Assembly: GCF_001428745.1 (NCBI RefSeq)
Contig: NZ_LMIO01000002.1
Span: forward strand, 62,001-126,000
DNA length: 64,000 nucleotides
Source of the DNA: Leifsonia sp. Root227
Lineage (GTDB): Bacteria > Actinomycetota > Actinomycetes > Actinomycetales > Microbacteriaceae
Reading direction: 5' to 3'
A model generated the notes under the pieces. That model was not told the origin of the DNA, searched no databases, and saw only the letters and a program-made list of their open reading frames with translations. The position numbers and the translations under genes were made by a program. This document shows positions 24,967 through 33,304 of this stretch, one piece after another (position 1 is the stretch's first letter; every line of letters begins with the position of its first letter).

Positions 24967-25731
24967 ATGGAGCTCCAGCTCGACGGCCGCGGCGTGCTCG
25001 TGACGGGCGCGGCCAGCGGCATCGGCCGGGCGTGCGCGTTCGCGTTCGCCGCGGAGGGCGCACGGGTCGCGCTGCTCGACAGGGATGCGCGGGGGCTGGC
25101 GTCCGCGGAGGCCGAGCTGCGCGCATCCGGTGCTGCGGCGGTCGCGATCCAGGTCGACGTCACCGACGAGGCGTCCGTGTCCTCCGCTGTCACGGCTGCG
25201 TCCACCGCACTGGGCACAGTGGATGCGGTGATCGCGTGCGCGGGCATCTCCGGTCCGTTCGGTTCCCCCGTCGACGAGATCGCGCTGGCGGACTGGAACG
25301 CGGTGCTCGCCGTCAACGTCACAGGGCCGTTCCTGATCGTCAAGCACGCGCTGCCGCACCTGCGGTCGGCCGAGGCGCCGTCCATCGTGCTGCTCGCGTC
25401 CGATTCGAGCTTCGTCGCCGCGCCGGGGATGGTGCCGTACAACGCATCCAAGGGGGCGGTGCTGCAGCTCATGCGGGCGCTGTCCGTCGACCTCGCCGCG
25501 GACGACGTGCGGGTCAACGCCGTGTGCCCGTCGATCGTCGACACCCCGATGGCGCGTGCCGATCTCGGCGTGCAGCCTGGCGGGTTCGCGGACGCGGAGT
25601 TCCGCGTGCAGAGCCCAGCCGAGGTCGCCAGGCACGTGCTCTACCTCGCGTCGCCGGTGTCCCGGCCGGTGAACGGGCACGCACTCGTCTCCGACTTCGG
25701 GTATCTGGCGCGTTCGTCCTTCCCCGCGTGA
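24967..25731 (+). CDS. Short-chain dehydrogenase/reductase
   Basis: SDR of 254 residues. GAASGIG near residue 14, CAG in place of NAG (IACAGISG), active-site Ser in LLASDSS, and Y-N-A-S-K carry the catalytic set. The ATG at 24967 has no good ribosome site; GAGGA lies 14 bases upstream, so translation may depend on the permease stop 23 bases earlier. The C-terminus ends with HALVSDFGYLARS rather than the usual VDGG, a mild oddity. Second gene of the permease operon, linked head to tail with another SDR. Possibly oxidises or reduces a carbonyl derived from the imported amine. Confidence 0.86.
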   Translation: MELQLDGRGVLVTGAASGIGRACAFAFAAEGARVALLDRDARGLASAEAELRASGAAAVAIQVDVTDEASVSSAVTAASTALGTVDAVIACAGISGPFGSPVDEIALADWNAVLAVNVTGPFLIVKHALPHLRSAEAPSIVLLASDSSFVAAPGMVPYNASKGAVLQLMRALSVDLAADDVRVNAVCPSIVDTPMARADLGVQPGGFADAEFRVQSPAEVARHVLYLASPVSRPVNGHALVSDFGYLARSSFPA

Positions 25732-25769
25732 TGCGCGCGGGGCCGACAACCAACAGAGAGCAGGCAGCC

Positions 25770-26573
25770 GTGCCACTGAGCCGAGCATCCGTCGACGGCA
25801 AGGTCGTCGTCATCACTGGGGGAGGGACCGGCATCGGCGCCGCGACCGCCCGCCGCTACGCAGCGGAGGGTGCGCACGTCGTGCTGGTCGGACGGCGACA
25901 GGGACCGCTCGACGCCGTGGCCGCCGAGACCGGCGGTGTCGCCGTCGTCGCCGACGCGAGCGCGCGCGAGGACGCGGAAGCGGTGGTGCGCAGAGTCGTG
26001 ACAGAGCTCGGCCGCATCGACGTGGTGGTCGCGAACGCCGGCGGCCACGGGGTGGGGACGGTCGACGAGACCGACGACGCCGCGTGGGAGCTTTCGTTCC
26101 GCACGAACGTCACCACGGCGTTCGTGCTCGCCAGGGCTGCTCTGCCGCAGCTCGTCGAGTCGCACGGGCAGATCGTGATCGTGTCGTCGCTCGCCGGGCT
26201 GTTCGCCGGTCCAGGCGTCGCCGGCTACACGGTCGGCAAGCACGCGCTGATCGGGCTCACGCGCTCGCTCGCCCGCGACTACGGCCGCTACGGCGTGCGG
26301 GTCAATGCGGTCTGCCCCGGCTGGGTGCAGACGCCGATGGCCGACGAGGAGATGGACGATTTCGCTCGCGCTGCCGGGCTGGCGAGCCGCGAGGACGGCT
26401 ACCGCATCGTGACGGCCGCCGTTCCGCTGGCTCGTCCCGCCCAGCCGGACGAGATCGCCTCGGTGATCCGCTTCCTCGGCTCAGCAGAGTCCTCGTACGT
26501 GACGGGCGCTACCATCGTCGCGGACGGCGGAGCCCACATCGTCGACGTCCCCACCATCCCGCTCGACGCCTGA
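25770..26573 (+). CDS. Short-chain dehydrogenase/reductase
   Basis: SDR of 267 residues with ITGGGTGIG close to the N-terminus, ANAGG, Ser in IVSSLAG, Y-T-V-G-K and a C-terminal VADGG. The GTG at 25770 puts the fold start at the usual distance. However, an ATG at 25731 overlaps the stop of the preceding gene (TGATG) and would add 13 residues; either is possible, with AGCAGG as the only ribosome-site candidate for the GTG. Third gene of the permease operon, converging on the livF gene 22 bases away. By eye it is not a recent copy of its neighbour. Confidence 0.86.
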   Translation: MPLSRASVDGKVVVITGGGTGIGAATARRYAAEGAHVVLVGRRQGPLDAVAAETGGVAVVADASAREDAEAVVRRVVTELGRIDVVVANAGGHGVGTVDETDDAAWELSFRTNVTTAFVLARAALPQLVESHGQIVIVSSLAGLFAGPGVAGYTVGKHALIGLTRSLARDYGRYGVRVNAVCPGWVQTPMADEEMDDFARAAGLASREDGYRIVTAAVPLARPAQPDEIASVIRFLGSAESSYVTGATIVADGGAHIVDVPTIPLDA

Positions 26574-26595
26574 CCCGCCCGTCCGCGAGGAGAGG

Positions 26596-27291
26596 TCAGG
26601 GGGCGCCGAGGTATGCGCGGTGCAGGACCTCGGGGGAGGACTGCAGGGCAGCCGCGGTGCCCGCGTACGTGACGCGGCCACCCGCGACGACGAGCGCGTC
26701 GGTGGCGACGCCGAGGGCGAGGTGCGTGAACTGCTCCACCAGCAGCACGCCGACCCCGGATTCGCTGAACTGCTTGATCATCGGAAGCAGCCGCATGAAC
26801 ACCACCGGGGCGAGCCCGAGCGACATCTCGTCGATCAGCAGGAACCGCGGCTTGGATGCGAACGCACGCGCCAGCACCACCATCTGCTGCTCGCCGCCGG
26901 ACAGGAGGCCTGATGCGCTCGTCCGCCGCTTCTCCAGCTCTGGGAATTGGGCGAGCGCCTCGTCGACGCCCTCCTGCGTGCCGGCGGTGAGCCGGATGTT
27001 CTCCTGCACCGTCAGCGACGGGAAGATCGCGCGCCCCTGCTCGATGTGCACGATGCCGCGCCGTGCGCGCTGCACCCTCGACAGCTTGGCGATCGACTCG
27101 CCGTCAACGCTGATCGTCCCTCCGCTCGGCGCGACGATCCCGGAGATCGACTCGAGCAGACTGGTCTTCCCGGCGCCGTTCGGGCCGACGAGCGCGGTGA
27201 TCCGCCCCGGCTCCACGGCGAGGCTGACCTCGCTGATGACGGGACCGGCGCCCCGGCTGACCGTGACCGATTCCAGGACGAGCGCGTTCAC
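26596..27291 (-). CDS. livF: Branched-chain-type ABC transporter ATP-binding protein
   Basis: LivF-type ATPase of 231 residues. Walker A GPNGAGKT (36-43), signature LSGGEQQ, Walker B FLLIDE and the H-loop region VEQFTHLAL are all present. VHIEQGRAIFPSLTVQENI is characteristic of LivF. The GTG overlaps the stop of the fused LivM-LivG gene by GTGA, with GGAGA upstream. Last gene of the importer operon. In Gln-for-His fashion the H-loop carries Q, as is usual in LivF. With the fused protein it forms the ATPase pair of a LIV-class importer, which in such clusters often takes aromatic acids or amides rather than leucine. Confidence 0.92.
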   Translation of the reverse strand: MNALVLESVTVSRGAGPVISEVSLAVEPGRITALVGPNGAGKTSLLESISGIVAPSGGTISVDGESIAKLSRVQRARRGIVHIEQGRAIFPSLTVQENIRLTAGTQEGVDEALAQFPELEKRRTSASGLLSGGEQQMVVLARAFASKPRFLLIDEMSLGLAPVVFMRLLPMIKQFSESGVGVLLVEQFTHLALGVATDALVVAGGRVTYAGTAAALQSSPEVLHRAYLGAP

Positions 27292-29057
27292 AGCATCTCC
27301 GTTTCACCCATGTACGCCTTCATGACAGCGGGGTCGGCGAGCACCTCCGCCTGCGGCCCGCTGGCGAGCACTTCGCCGAAGTCGAGCACCGTGATGGTCG
27401 AGCAGACGGAGCGTACGAGGTCGAGGTCGTGCTCGATCAGCACGATGGACATGCCGAACCTGGCCGGCGCCTGCAGCAGCCGAGCGCCGAGTTCCAGGTG
27501 CTCCTCGTGCGAGAGCCCCGCGGCCGGCTCGTCCAGGATCAGGATGCGCGGGCGGGCGAGCACGTTGGCCGCCACCTCCACGAGGCGTCTGGTGCCCACA
27601 TCCACGTTCTGCAGGCGGGTGCGGGCGGTGGGGCAGCCGAAGAACGCGAGTGCGTCGTCGATCTCCGCGATGGTGAGCCGTCTGCGGGCGACGAAGCGGA
27701 CGTACGCCTCGACGGTGAGCGTCGGCGGCACCCTGTCCTGCTGGAAGGTACGCCGCACGCCGAGCCTGGCGCGCGCCGTGGCAGACAGGCCGCGCAGGTC
27801 GCGTCCGTCGAGCGAGACGGAGCCGGTGTGCTGCGGCAGGAATCCGGTCACCGCGTCGACGAACGTCGACTTGCCCGCTCCGTTCGGCCCGATGAGTCCC
27901 ATGATCGTGTTCGGCGGCACCGCGAGGCTCACGCCGTTCAGCGCCTTGACCTGCCCGAACGCGACGCCGAGATCGGTGACGACGAGCACGGGAGCGGCGG
28001 AAGGGTCTGCTGGCGCGGGAGCCGTCGCCGGGGGAGCGGCGGTCACCGCATCCCTTCCTGGCTCCTCGGCGAGCGGAGCGGCCAGCTCCACCGGACGCTT
28101 CGCGGCCTGACGCTTCCACCAGGCGTTCCGGATGCTCTGGCCCAGGTTCGACCCGCTGGTCAGCGCCTGGACGCCGAGCACACCGAAGATCACGAATCCC
28201 CAGTCCTGCGGGATGCCCCACCGCTTCAGCAGCTCAGGCACCGCGATCCAGACGATGCCGCCGAAGATCGCCATGTCGATGAGGTACGCGCCGGACATGA
28301 TCGCCAGCACGTAGAGCGCCAACGACTGGATGGGCGAGAAGCTGCTCGCGAACGGCAGCCCCACCTGCCCGGCGATCAGTCCGCCGCTCACTCCTCCGAG
28401 GGTGGCGCTGACGGCGAACGCGGTGAGCTTGGAGCCGGGGACGCTGGCGCCGACGGATGCGGTGCCGCGCTCGGAGAACGCGACCGATTTCCAGCTCGAG
28501 CCCCACCGCCCGCTCTGCAGGAAGTACACCCCGATCCCGCAGATCACCAGCACGAGCACGCTGAAGAAGAAGTACGACCTGTCATCGCTGAACGCGTCCG
28601 GCCGGAGCACGGAGACGCCGTCCGTCGAGCCGGGGAACTGGATCTGCACCAGGGTGACGTCGGCCGCCGCGGCGAAACCGAGGGTGACGACCGCGAGGTT
28701 CACCCCGCGCAACCGCAGGGCAGGCAGGCCGACGAGCACGCCGACCACCCCGGCCGCCAGGCCGCCGAGGATCAGCCAGACGATGAAGCCGCCCGGCGCG
28801 TTCAGCACGTTGAGCAGCGAGACGATCCACGCGCCGACCGCGGCGAAGGTCAGCTGGCAGAGGGCGATCATCCCGGCGCTGCCCGTCACGATGCCGAGTC
28901 CGAGGATCGCGATGGCGGCGACGACGGCGCTCACCGCGAGGAAGACGAAGTAGCCGGAGAGCGAGACGCTGAGCAGGTATCCGGCAGCGAGGCCGATGGC
29001 TCCGACGATGAACGGCAGGGCGATCCGTGCCGCCGGGGTGCCGCTAACGCGCCGCAT
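27288..29057 (-). CDS. Fused LivM permease-LivG ATPase
   Basis: Single 589-residue protein joining a LivM-type permease (about 1-310, 8-9 membrane segments, with the loop LRLRGVNLAVVTLGFAAA) to a LivG-type ATPase (about 355-589) through an Ala/Pro-rich linker (330-356). The ATPase half has Walker A GPNGAGKS (390-397), TFQQDRVPPTLTVEAYV, Walker B ILILDEPAAGL (505-515) and the H-loop His543. The signature segment reads NVDVGTRRLVEV where LivG usually has LPYGDQRRLEI, so it is degenerate. The ATG has AGGAGG upstream and overlaps the LivH stop by 14 bases. Fusions of this kind occur in actinobacteria; the fusion fixes the ratio of permease to ATPase. Confidence 0.92.
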   Translation of the reverse strand: MRRVSGTPAARIALPFIVGAIGLAAGYLLSVSLSGYFVFLAVSAVVAAIAILGLGIVTGSAGMIALCQLTFAAVGAWIVSLLNVLNAPGGFIVWLILGGLAAGVVGVLVGLPALRLRGVNLAVVTLGFAAAADVTLVQIQFPGSTDGVSVLRPDAFSDDRSYFFFSVLVLVICGIGVYFLQSGRWGSSWKSVAFSERGTASVGASVPGSKLTAFAVSATLGGVSGGLIAGQVGLPFASSFSPIQSLALYVLAIMSGAYLIDMAIFGGIVWIAVPELLKRWGIPQDWGFVIFGVLGVQALTSGSNLGQSIRNAWWKRQAAKRPVELAAPLAEEPGRDAVTAAPPATAPAPADPSAAPVLVVTDLGVAFGQVKALNGVSLAVPPNTIMGLIGPNGAGKSTFVDAVTGFLPQHTGSVSLDGRDLRGLSATARARLGVRRTFQQDRVPPTLTVEAYVRFVARRRLTIAEIDDALAFFGCPTARTRLQNVDVGTRRLVEVAANVLARPRILILDEPAAGLSHEEHLELGARLLQAPARFGMSIVLIEHDLDLVRSVCSTITVLDFGEVLASGPQAEVLADPAVMKAYMGETEML

Positions 29058-29904
29058 CCCACACCTCCTTGCGCTGCGTCCACAGCAGGAATCCGATGAT
29101 GAACAGGAACGGCAGGAAGTTCCGGATGAACGACACCTCGTCGATCTGCGCCACCAGCCCGCTCAGCAGGCCGAGCACGAGGCCGCCGATCACGGCGAGG
29201 TCGAGTCGCCGGAACGCCCCGAGCAGCGCGGCGGCGGAGGCGGGGACGATGAGCATCGACAGGCTGGTCGCGTCGTTGGACTGCGATGGGGCGACGATGA
29301 TGATGACGAGCGCCGAGATGATCCCGGTCACCGCCCACACCGCCACGCTCAGCGGCCGGGCTGGGATGCCGATCAGCTCGGCCGTCGTTGGTCGCTCTGA
29401 GAGTGCGCGCAGCTTGGTGCCGATCGAGGTGCGGGTGAGCACCAGGCGGCAGGCCAGTGCGACGGCGATCGCGAGCACCACCGTGGCGACCGTGACCTGG
29501 CTGACCACCACCCCTCCGATCGAGAACGCCGGCCCGGAAAGGATGGGGCTGAACGGCTGCGGCTTGTTGCCGAACAGGATGAAGGAGAGCGAGATGAGCA
29601 GCAGCAGCGGCCCGACGGTCACCGCCGAGCGCGTCGTGGTGTCCGCCTCCGGCAGCCAGGTGGCGATGATGAGCCCGATCAGGGCACTCAGCGCACCGCC
29701 GATGAGCACGCCGACCAGCGAGCCGAGCCAGATCGGCCAGCCGGCGTGGCTGACCAGCCAGACGGCCACGAAGCCGCCGAACATCCCTGTCGCGGCCTGG
29801 GAGAAGTTGACGACCCGCACCAGGCGGGACATCAGGGTGAGACACACCGCGAGCACGGCGTATAGTCCACCGGCGGCGAGGCCGGCGAGGGCGCCCTGCA
29901 GCAT
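29044..29904 (-). CDS. livH: Branched-chain-type ABC transporter permease
   Basis: LivH-type inner-membrane permease of 286 residues from the ATG at 29904 (AAAGGAG upstream). GLYAVLAVCLTLMSRLVRVVNFSQAATGMFGGF at the N-terminus is the LivH hallmark. About eight hydrophobic segments follow, and the cytoplasmic loop with GTKLRALSERPTTAELIGIP contacts the ATPase in this family. It lies 67 bases after the binding-protein gene, across a strong hairpin, and overlaps the next gene by 14 bases. Forms the channel with the LivM half of the fused protein. Confidence 0.92.
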   Translation of the reverse strand: MLQGALAGLAAGGLYAVLAVCLTLMSRLVRVVNFSQAATGMFGGFVAVWLVSHAGWPIWLGSLVGVLIGGALSALIGLIIATWLPEADTTTRSAVTVGPLLLLISLSFILFGNKPQPFSPILSGPAFSIGGVVVSQVTVATVVLAIAVALACRLVLTRTSIGTKLRALSERPTTAELIGIPARPLSVAVWAVTGIISALVIIIVAPSQSNDATSLSMLIVPASAAALLGAFRRLDLAVIGGLVLGLLSGLVAQIDEVSFIRNFLPFLFIIGFLLWTQRKEVWDAAR

Positions 29905-29930
29905 CCGGGCTCCTTTCAGAAACAGTGGAT

Positions 29931-29965
29931 GCGGGGCTCGCCTCCGCACGGAAGGCGAGCCCCGC
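29931..29965 (-). terminator. Strong hairpin between binding-protein and LivH genes
   Basis: Perfect 13-bp inverted repeat GCGGGGCTCGCCT (29931-29943) and its complement (29953-29965), nine-base loop, starting just after the binding-protein stop (29972 on the minus strand). There is no long U tract. It probably acts as a partial terminator or 3' stabiliser giving excess binding protein over the membrane components. Confidence 0.75.
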
Positions 29966-29971
29966 TGGTGG

Positions 29972-31159
29972 TCACTTCTTGGGCATCGTGATCCAGTCGT
30001 CGCCGTTCAGCTCCCAGGCGTTCTTGCCTGTGACGAGCTTGATCGGCCAGCCGGCGGTGTTCCCGTCGTGCACTTTCGCCGTTCCGAAGGTGTACGGCGT
30101 TCCGACCATCGGGTTCGTGATCGGCTGCATGTCGTGCAGTGCCTTCGTCACCGACTCGCGGGTGATGTCGCCCTTGATGCCCTCCGCCACCTGGATGAAG
30201 TACTTGGCAGCGAGGTATCCGCCCTGCGAGAACGACGTGAGCGGGATGTTGTTCTTCGTCATCAGGTCGCGCCAGTCCTTGTTGATGTCACTGGATGCGT
30301 CGGTGAACGGGTAGAACTCGGCAGGAACGTAGATGCCGGCTCCCGCGTCACTGACCGCCTTGGCGAAGTTGTCGCTGTAGACGCTGGTGAGGTAGAGCCA
30401 GTTCACGTCCTTCCAGCCCTGCGCGTTCGCCGCCTTGACCTGGGCGATGGCGTCCGGCTCGACCGGGTTGATCGCGAGGGCCTTGCAGCCTGCGTCCTTC
30501 GCCTTGACGATGTACGGCGTGTAGTCGCTCGCGCCGTACGGCACGGTGTCGTCGATGTACAGCGGCTTCTTGCCGGTGATCTCCGTCCAGGTGTCGATGG
30601 CCTTCTGGTACGCGGGGCGGGTGCTTCCCGCGATCTCCAGCAGCACGCAGATGTTGTCGAGCTTCGCGACCTCCGAGCCCCAGTAGAGCGTGAGCGTCAT
30701 GTCGTTGAACGGCCCGACGTTGGCCGGGGAGATGTTGGGGCTGTCGAAGCAGCCGGTGTCCACCCCGACTCCTGGGATGCTGAGGACCTTCTGCTGCTCG
30801 TAGTACTTCGCGTTGATCTCGCACTCGATCAGGCTCGCCGAGCCGACCATCGCCACGGCTTCGTCGCTTCCGACGATCTCGCGCGCATTGGCGGATGCCG
30901 TGGCAGGGTCGCCCTTGTCGTCGAGCGCCTTGTAGTCGATCTTGTGACCGTTGATCCCGCCCTTGGCGTTCTGGTCGGCGAAGACCGCCGCTGCGGCGAG
31001 CGACGCCTCCGGGAAGGTCGCCGGTCCGCTCTTGGTGTTGACCGATCCGACCACGATCGGTGCCTTGCCGTCTCCGCTGCCGCCTGCGCTGCAGCCGCTC
31101 AGCACGAGTGCTGCGGATGCCGCGAGCGCCGCGGTGGCGTAGAACACGTGTTTCCTCAT
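29972..31159 (-). CDS. LIV-type ABC substrate-binding lipoprotein
   Basis: Periplasmic-binding-type lipoprotein of 395 residues. The N-terminus has Arg-Lys, a hydrophobic stretch and the lipobox L-S-G-C with lipidated Cys23. PIVVGSVNTKSGPATFPE, AVAMVGSASLIECE and NPMVGTPYTFG follow the LivK/BraC peripheral-binding pattern. The ATG at 31159 lies after GGGAAGCGC and gives a clean signal peptide. Aromatic or amide ligands are common for this clade, but no ligand can be read from the sequence. It is the first transporter gene, 129 bases after the SnoaL gene and followed by a hairpin before livH. Confidence 0.92.
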   Translation of the reverse strand: MRKHVFYATAALAASAALVLSGCSAGGSGDGKAPIVVGSVNTKSGPATFPEASLAAAAVFADQNAKGGINGHKIDYKALDDKGDPATASANAREIVGSDEAVAMVGSASLIECEINAKYYEQQKVLSIPGVGVDTGCFDSPNISPANVGPFNDMTLTLYWGSEVAKLDNICVLLEIAGSTRPAYQKAIDTWTEITGKKPLYIDDTVPYGASDYTPYIVKAKDAGCKALAINPVEPDAIAQVKAANAQGWKDVNWLYLTSVYSDNFAKAVSDAGAGIYVPAEFYPFTDASSDINKDWRDLMTKNNIPLTSFSQGGYLAAKYFIQVAEGIKGDITRESVTKALHDMQPITNPMVGTPYTFGTAKVHDGNTAGWPIKLVTGKNAWELNGDDWITMPKK

Positions 31160-31183
31160 GCGCTTCCCTGCCTCTCGGGTTGC

Positions 31184-31205
31184 GCCACGACCACTTCGTC
31201 GTGGC
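31184..31205. promoter_or_regulatory. Inverted repeat upstream of the binding-protein gene
   Basis: GCCACGAC (31184-31191) and GTCGTGGC (31198-31205) form a perfect 8-bp dyad with a six-base spacer, 25 bases before the binding-protein start, in the 129-base gap after the SnoaL gene. Either an operator for an internal promoter or a leader hairpin. Confidence 0.4.
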
Positions 31206-31288
31206 ATCTCGTTCTGAAACCTACGGCCGGGTGCCATGCCGTCAGTTGCCTGTGGCTGCACCCTTCTTGCCCGTGCGCGCTCTGGTGC

Positions 31289-31678
31289 CTACGCGAGCGC
31301 ATCCCGGACGCGCGCGGTGTCTGTGAACTGCTCGAACGCGACGACCTCGCCGCCGGAGAGCCGCCAGACGTGGGCGACTCTGGCCTCGAACCACCGGCCG
31401 GTCGCCCTGAACGTTCCGCTGTACGTGCCGAGGCCGACGATGGTGTCTCCGCCGTCGATCAGCTCGGTGATCGCGGCCGTGTATCCGTCCCACTCCGCCC
31501 CGATGCGCTCGAAGACGCCTGCGCGCACCTCGTCAGGGCCGACGTATGTGCCTGCGTACGGGAACCCGGCCATCTCGGTCCAGCGGGCGTCGGCGGCGAG
31601 CGGGGCGAGCATCCCGTCGATGTCTCCGCGGTCGCTGGCGTCGTAGTGGGCCTTGATGATGTCGTGGTTGCTGGTCAT
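31289..31678 (-). CDS. SnoaL/NTF2-like protein
   Basis: Small alpha+beta cone protein of 129 residues. NHDIIKAHYDASDRGDIDGMLAPLAADARWTE, then GPDEVRAGVF and VAHVWRLSGGEVVAFEQFTDT follow the SnoaL-like pattern, with the catalytic-type Asp/His positions partly present. The ATG follows GGAGCACGACC. Proteins of this fold isomerise or hydrate small aromatic or polyketide intermediates, or just bind them. It sits between MoaF 2 and the transporter in one operon, so a role in processing the imported compound is likely. Function beyond the fold is unassigned. Confidence 0.8.
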   Translation of the reverse strand: MTSNHDIIKAHYDASDRGDIDGMLAPLAADARWTEMAGFPYAGTYVGPDEVRAGVFERIGAEWDGYTAAITELIDGGDTIVGLGTYSGTFRATGRWFEARVAHVWRLSGGEVVAFEQFTDTARVRDALA

Positions 31679-31736
31679 GGTCGTGCTCCGATCGGTGGAT
31701 GCGCTTGGCTGTGGATGCTGCTGGTTGCGGATGCGT

Positions 31737-32528
31737 TCAGACCGGGTGCGCGTCGGGGTACGACACGGAGCCGAGCGGGTAGATGTGGCCTCCGGCGCGC
31801 GAGTGCTCCGACTCGCCTGCGCCGTTCAGCCCGAGGAAGATCCCCGTGGTGCGCAGGTCGTAGCCGAGGTCGTGCAGCCAGACGCTCGCCACCGCGATCC
31901 GGAATTCCCTGAAGCAGAACAGGTAGAGCCCGTCGGTGAACTTCCACACGGTGGACAGGTCCATGTCGCCGTGTCCGCGCTGCACGCCCTCCAGGCACTG
32001 CCAGGCGTAGCGCTGCGACGACACGTAGACGTGCTCGTAGAGGTGGTGCGGGCTGTAGCGGTAGATGTTGCGCTTGCCGATGAGGTCGCGGGACGGCCCT
32101 GGGACCTCTCCGGTGGGCTCGCCGGCGTCGGTGACGGCTGCGTGGAACGTCTGACGCACGCGGGGCGTACCCTCAACCTCCTCCTCGCCGATCACCGAGT
32201 GTGCGACGAGCGCTCGGTGCGTCGTGGTCGAGTAGACGACCGTGATCGCCGCCCGCTCCACGCTCGTCAGCGGCAGGTTGACGAAGATCACGTCGTCGCG
32301 GGCGGAGACGGCGTCGTACGGGTCACGGCCGCCGCCGGCAGCGGAGGAGGTCCACACCACGGCATCCGTCTCGAACGCCAGTGTCAGCGTCGAGCCGTCG
32401 TCGAGGGTGAGTGCGAGCTCCGTGCCAGAGAGGTCGGTGTTCGGCAGCCGGTAGGTGTCGATCCCCGCGGCGAACTCGTCGTATGTGCGCCATTCGTCGG
32501 TCGCAGGGTCGTGCTCGGTGTCCGTCAT
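31737..32528 (-). CDS. MoaF-family protein 2
   Basis: Second MoaF-type protein, 263 residues from the ATG at 32528 (AAAGGA upstream). The C-terminal half is plainly related to the copy at 20281: IGKRNIYRYSPHHLYEHVYVSS, YAWQCLEG and GLYLFCFREF align with IGRRVMWVYSSQHAYEHVYLSP, YTWQCLAG and GIYVFTWREK. The N-terminal half is more divergent. It lacks the low-complexity tail of copy 1. Two MoaF proteins in separate operons, one with an amine oxidase and one with dehydrogenases plus an importer, suggest parallel branches handling related aromatic ligands. Precise function is not established for the family. Confidence 0.8.
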   Translation of the reverse strand: MTDTEHDPATDEWRTYDEFAAGIDTYRLPNTDLSGTELALTLDDGSTLTLAFETDAVVWTSSAAGGGRDPYDAVSARDDVIFVNLPLTSVERAAITVVYSTTTHRALVAHSVIGEEEVEGTPRVRQTFHAAVTDAGEPTGEVPGPSRDLIGKRNIYRYSPHHLYEHVYVSSQRYAWQCLEGVQRGHGDMDLSTVWKFTDGLYLFCFREFRIAVASVWLHDLGYDLRTTGIFLGLNGAGESEHSRAGGHIYPLGSVSYPDAHPV

Positions 32529-32554
32529 CGTGTTCCTTTCGTTGTCCGCGCGTC

Positions 32555-33304
32555 TCAGCGCAGGGAGTATCCGCCGTCGATCAGCAGGTCGGTGCCGTAG
32601 CAGTATCCGGCGTCGTCGGAGAGGAGGTAGAGGGTGCCTGCGGCGATCTCGTCGATCGTCGCGAAACGGCCGGGGACGGTGTTCGGCAGCCACTGCGCGT
32701 GCATGGCGGTGTCGCCGTCGAGGAACGGGGTGGACACGTAGCCGGGGGAGACCGTGTTGACCCGCACCCCTCTGCCGCCCCACTCCACGGCGAGCGTGCG
32801 CACCATCGCGGTCACCCCTGCCTTGGCCGTGTTGTAGTGCACCGTGCGCTGCGGCACGTTCACCACCCGGTTGCCCGACATGGATGCGACGGCCACCATG
32901 CTGCCCCGTCCAGCGGCGAGCATGGTCGGCGCGAACGCCTGCAGGGTCAGGAACACCCCGCGGAGGTTCACGGCGAGCACGGCGTCGAAGTCTGCGATCG
33001 GCAGCTCCTCGGCCGCCGTGTCCGATCCGCGAATGCCCGCGTTGGCGACGAGGTGGTCGATGCGGCCGCCGGTGAGTGCGAGCAGGTCGGCCGCCGCGTG
33101 CGCCACGCCGGCGGCGTCGGAGGCGTCGCAGTACACGTGCTCGCCGATCCCGCCCGGCTCCAGGTCGAGCCCGAAGACGGTCGCTCCCTCTGCGGCGAGC
33201 CGGGAGGCGATCCCGCGGCCGATCCCGCTGGTGGTGCCGCTGACGGCCGCGATGCGTCCGGCGAACCTCTCGGTGCTCCCGGTGCTCCCGGTGCCCCCGC
33301 TCAT
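32555..33304 (-). CDS. Short-chain dehydrogenase/reductase
   Basis: SDR of 249 residues with SGTTSGIG, VANAGI, active-site Ser in VASMSG, V-H-Y-N-T-A-K and a C-terminal IDGGYSLR. A short Gly/Ser/Thr-rich leader (MSGGTGSTGSTE) precedes the fold. The ATG overlaps the stop of the zinc dehydrogenase by ATGA, so the two are translationally coupled. Probably oxidises the product of, or provides substrate to, the neighbouring dehydrogenase. Second gene of the operon that continues to livF. Confidence 0.88.
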   Translation of the reverse strand: MSGGTGSTGSTERFAGRIAAVSGTTSGIGRGIASRLAAEGATVFGLDLEPGGIGEHVYCDASDAAGVAHAAADLLALTGGRIDHLVANAGIRGSDTAAEELPIADFDAVLAVNLRGVFLTLQAFAPTMLAAGRGSMVAVASMSGNRVVNVPQRTVHYNTAKAGVTAMVRTLAVEWGGRGVRVNTVSPGYVSTPFLDGDTAMHAQWLPNTVPGRFATIDEIAAGTLYLLSDDAGYCYGTDLLIDGGYSLR

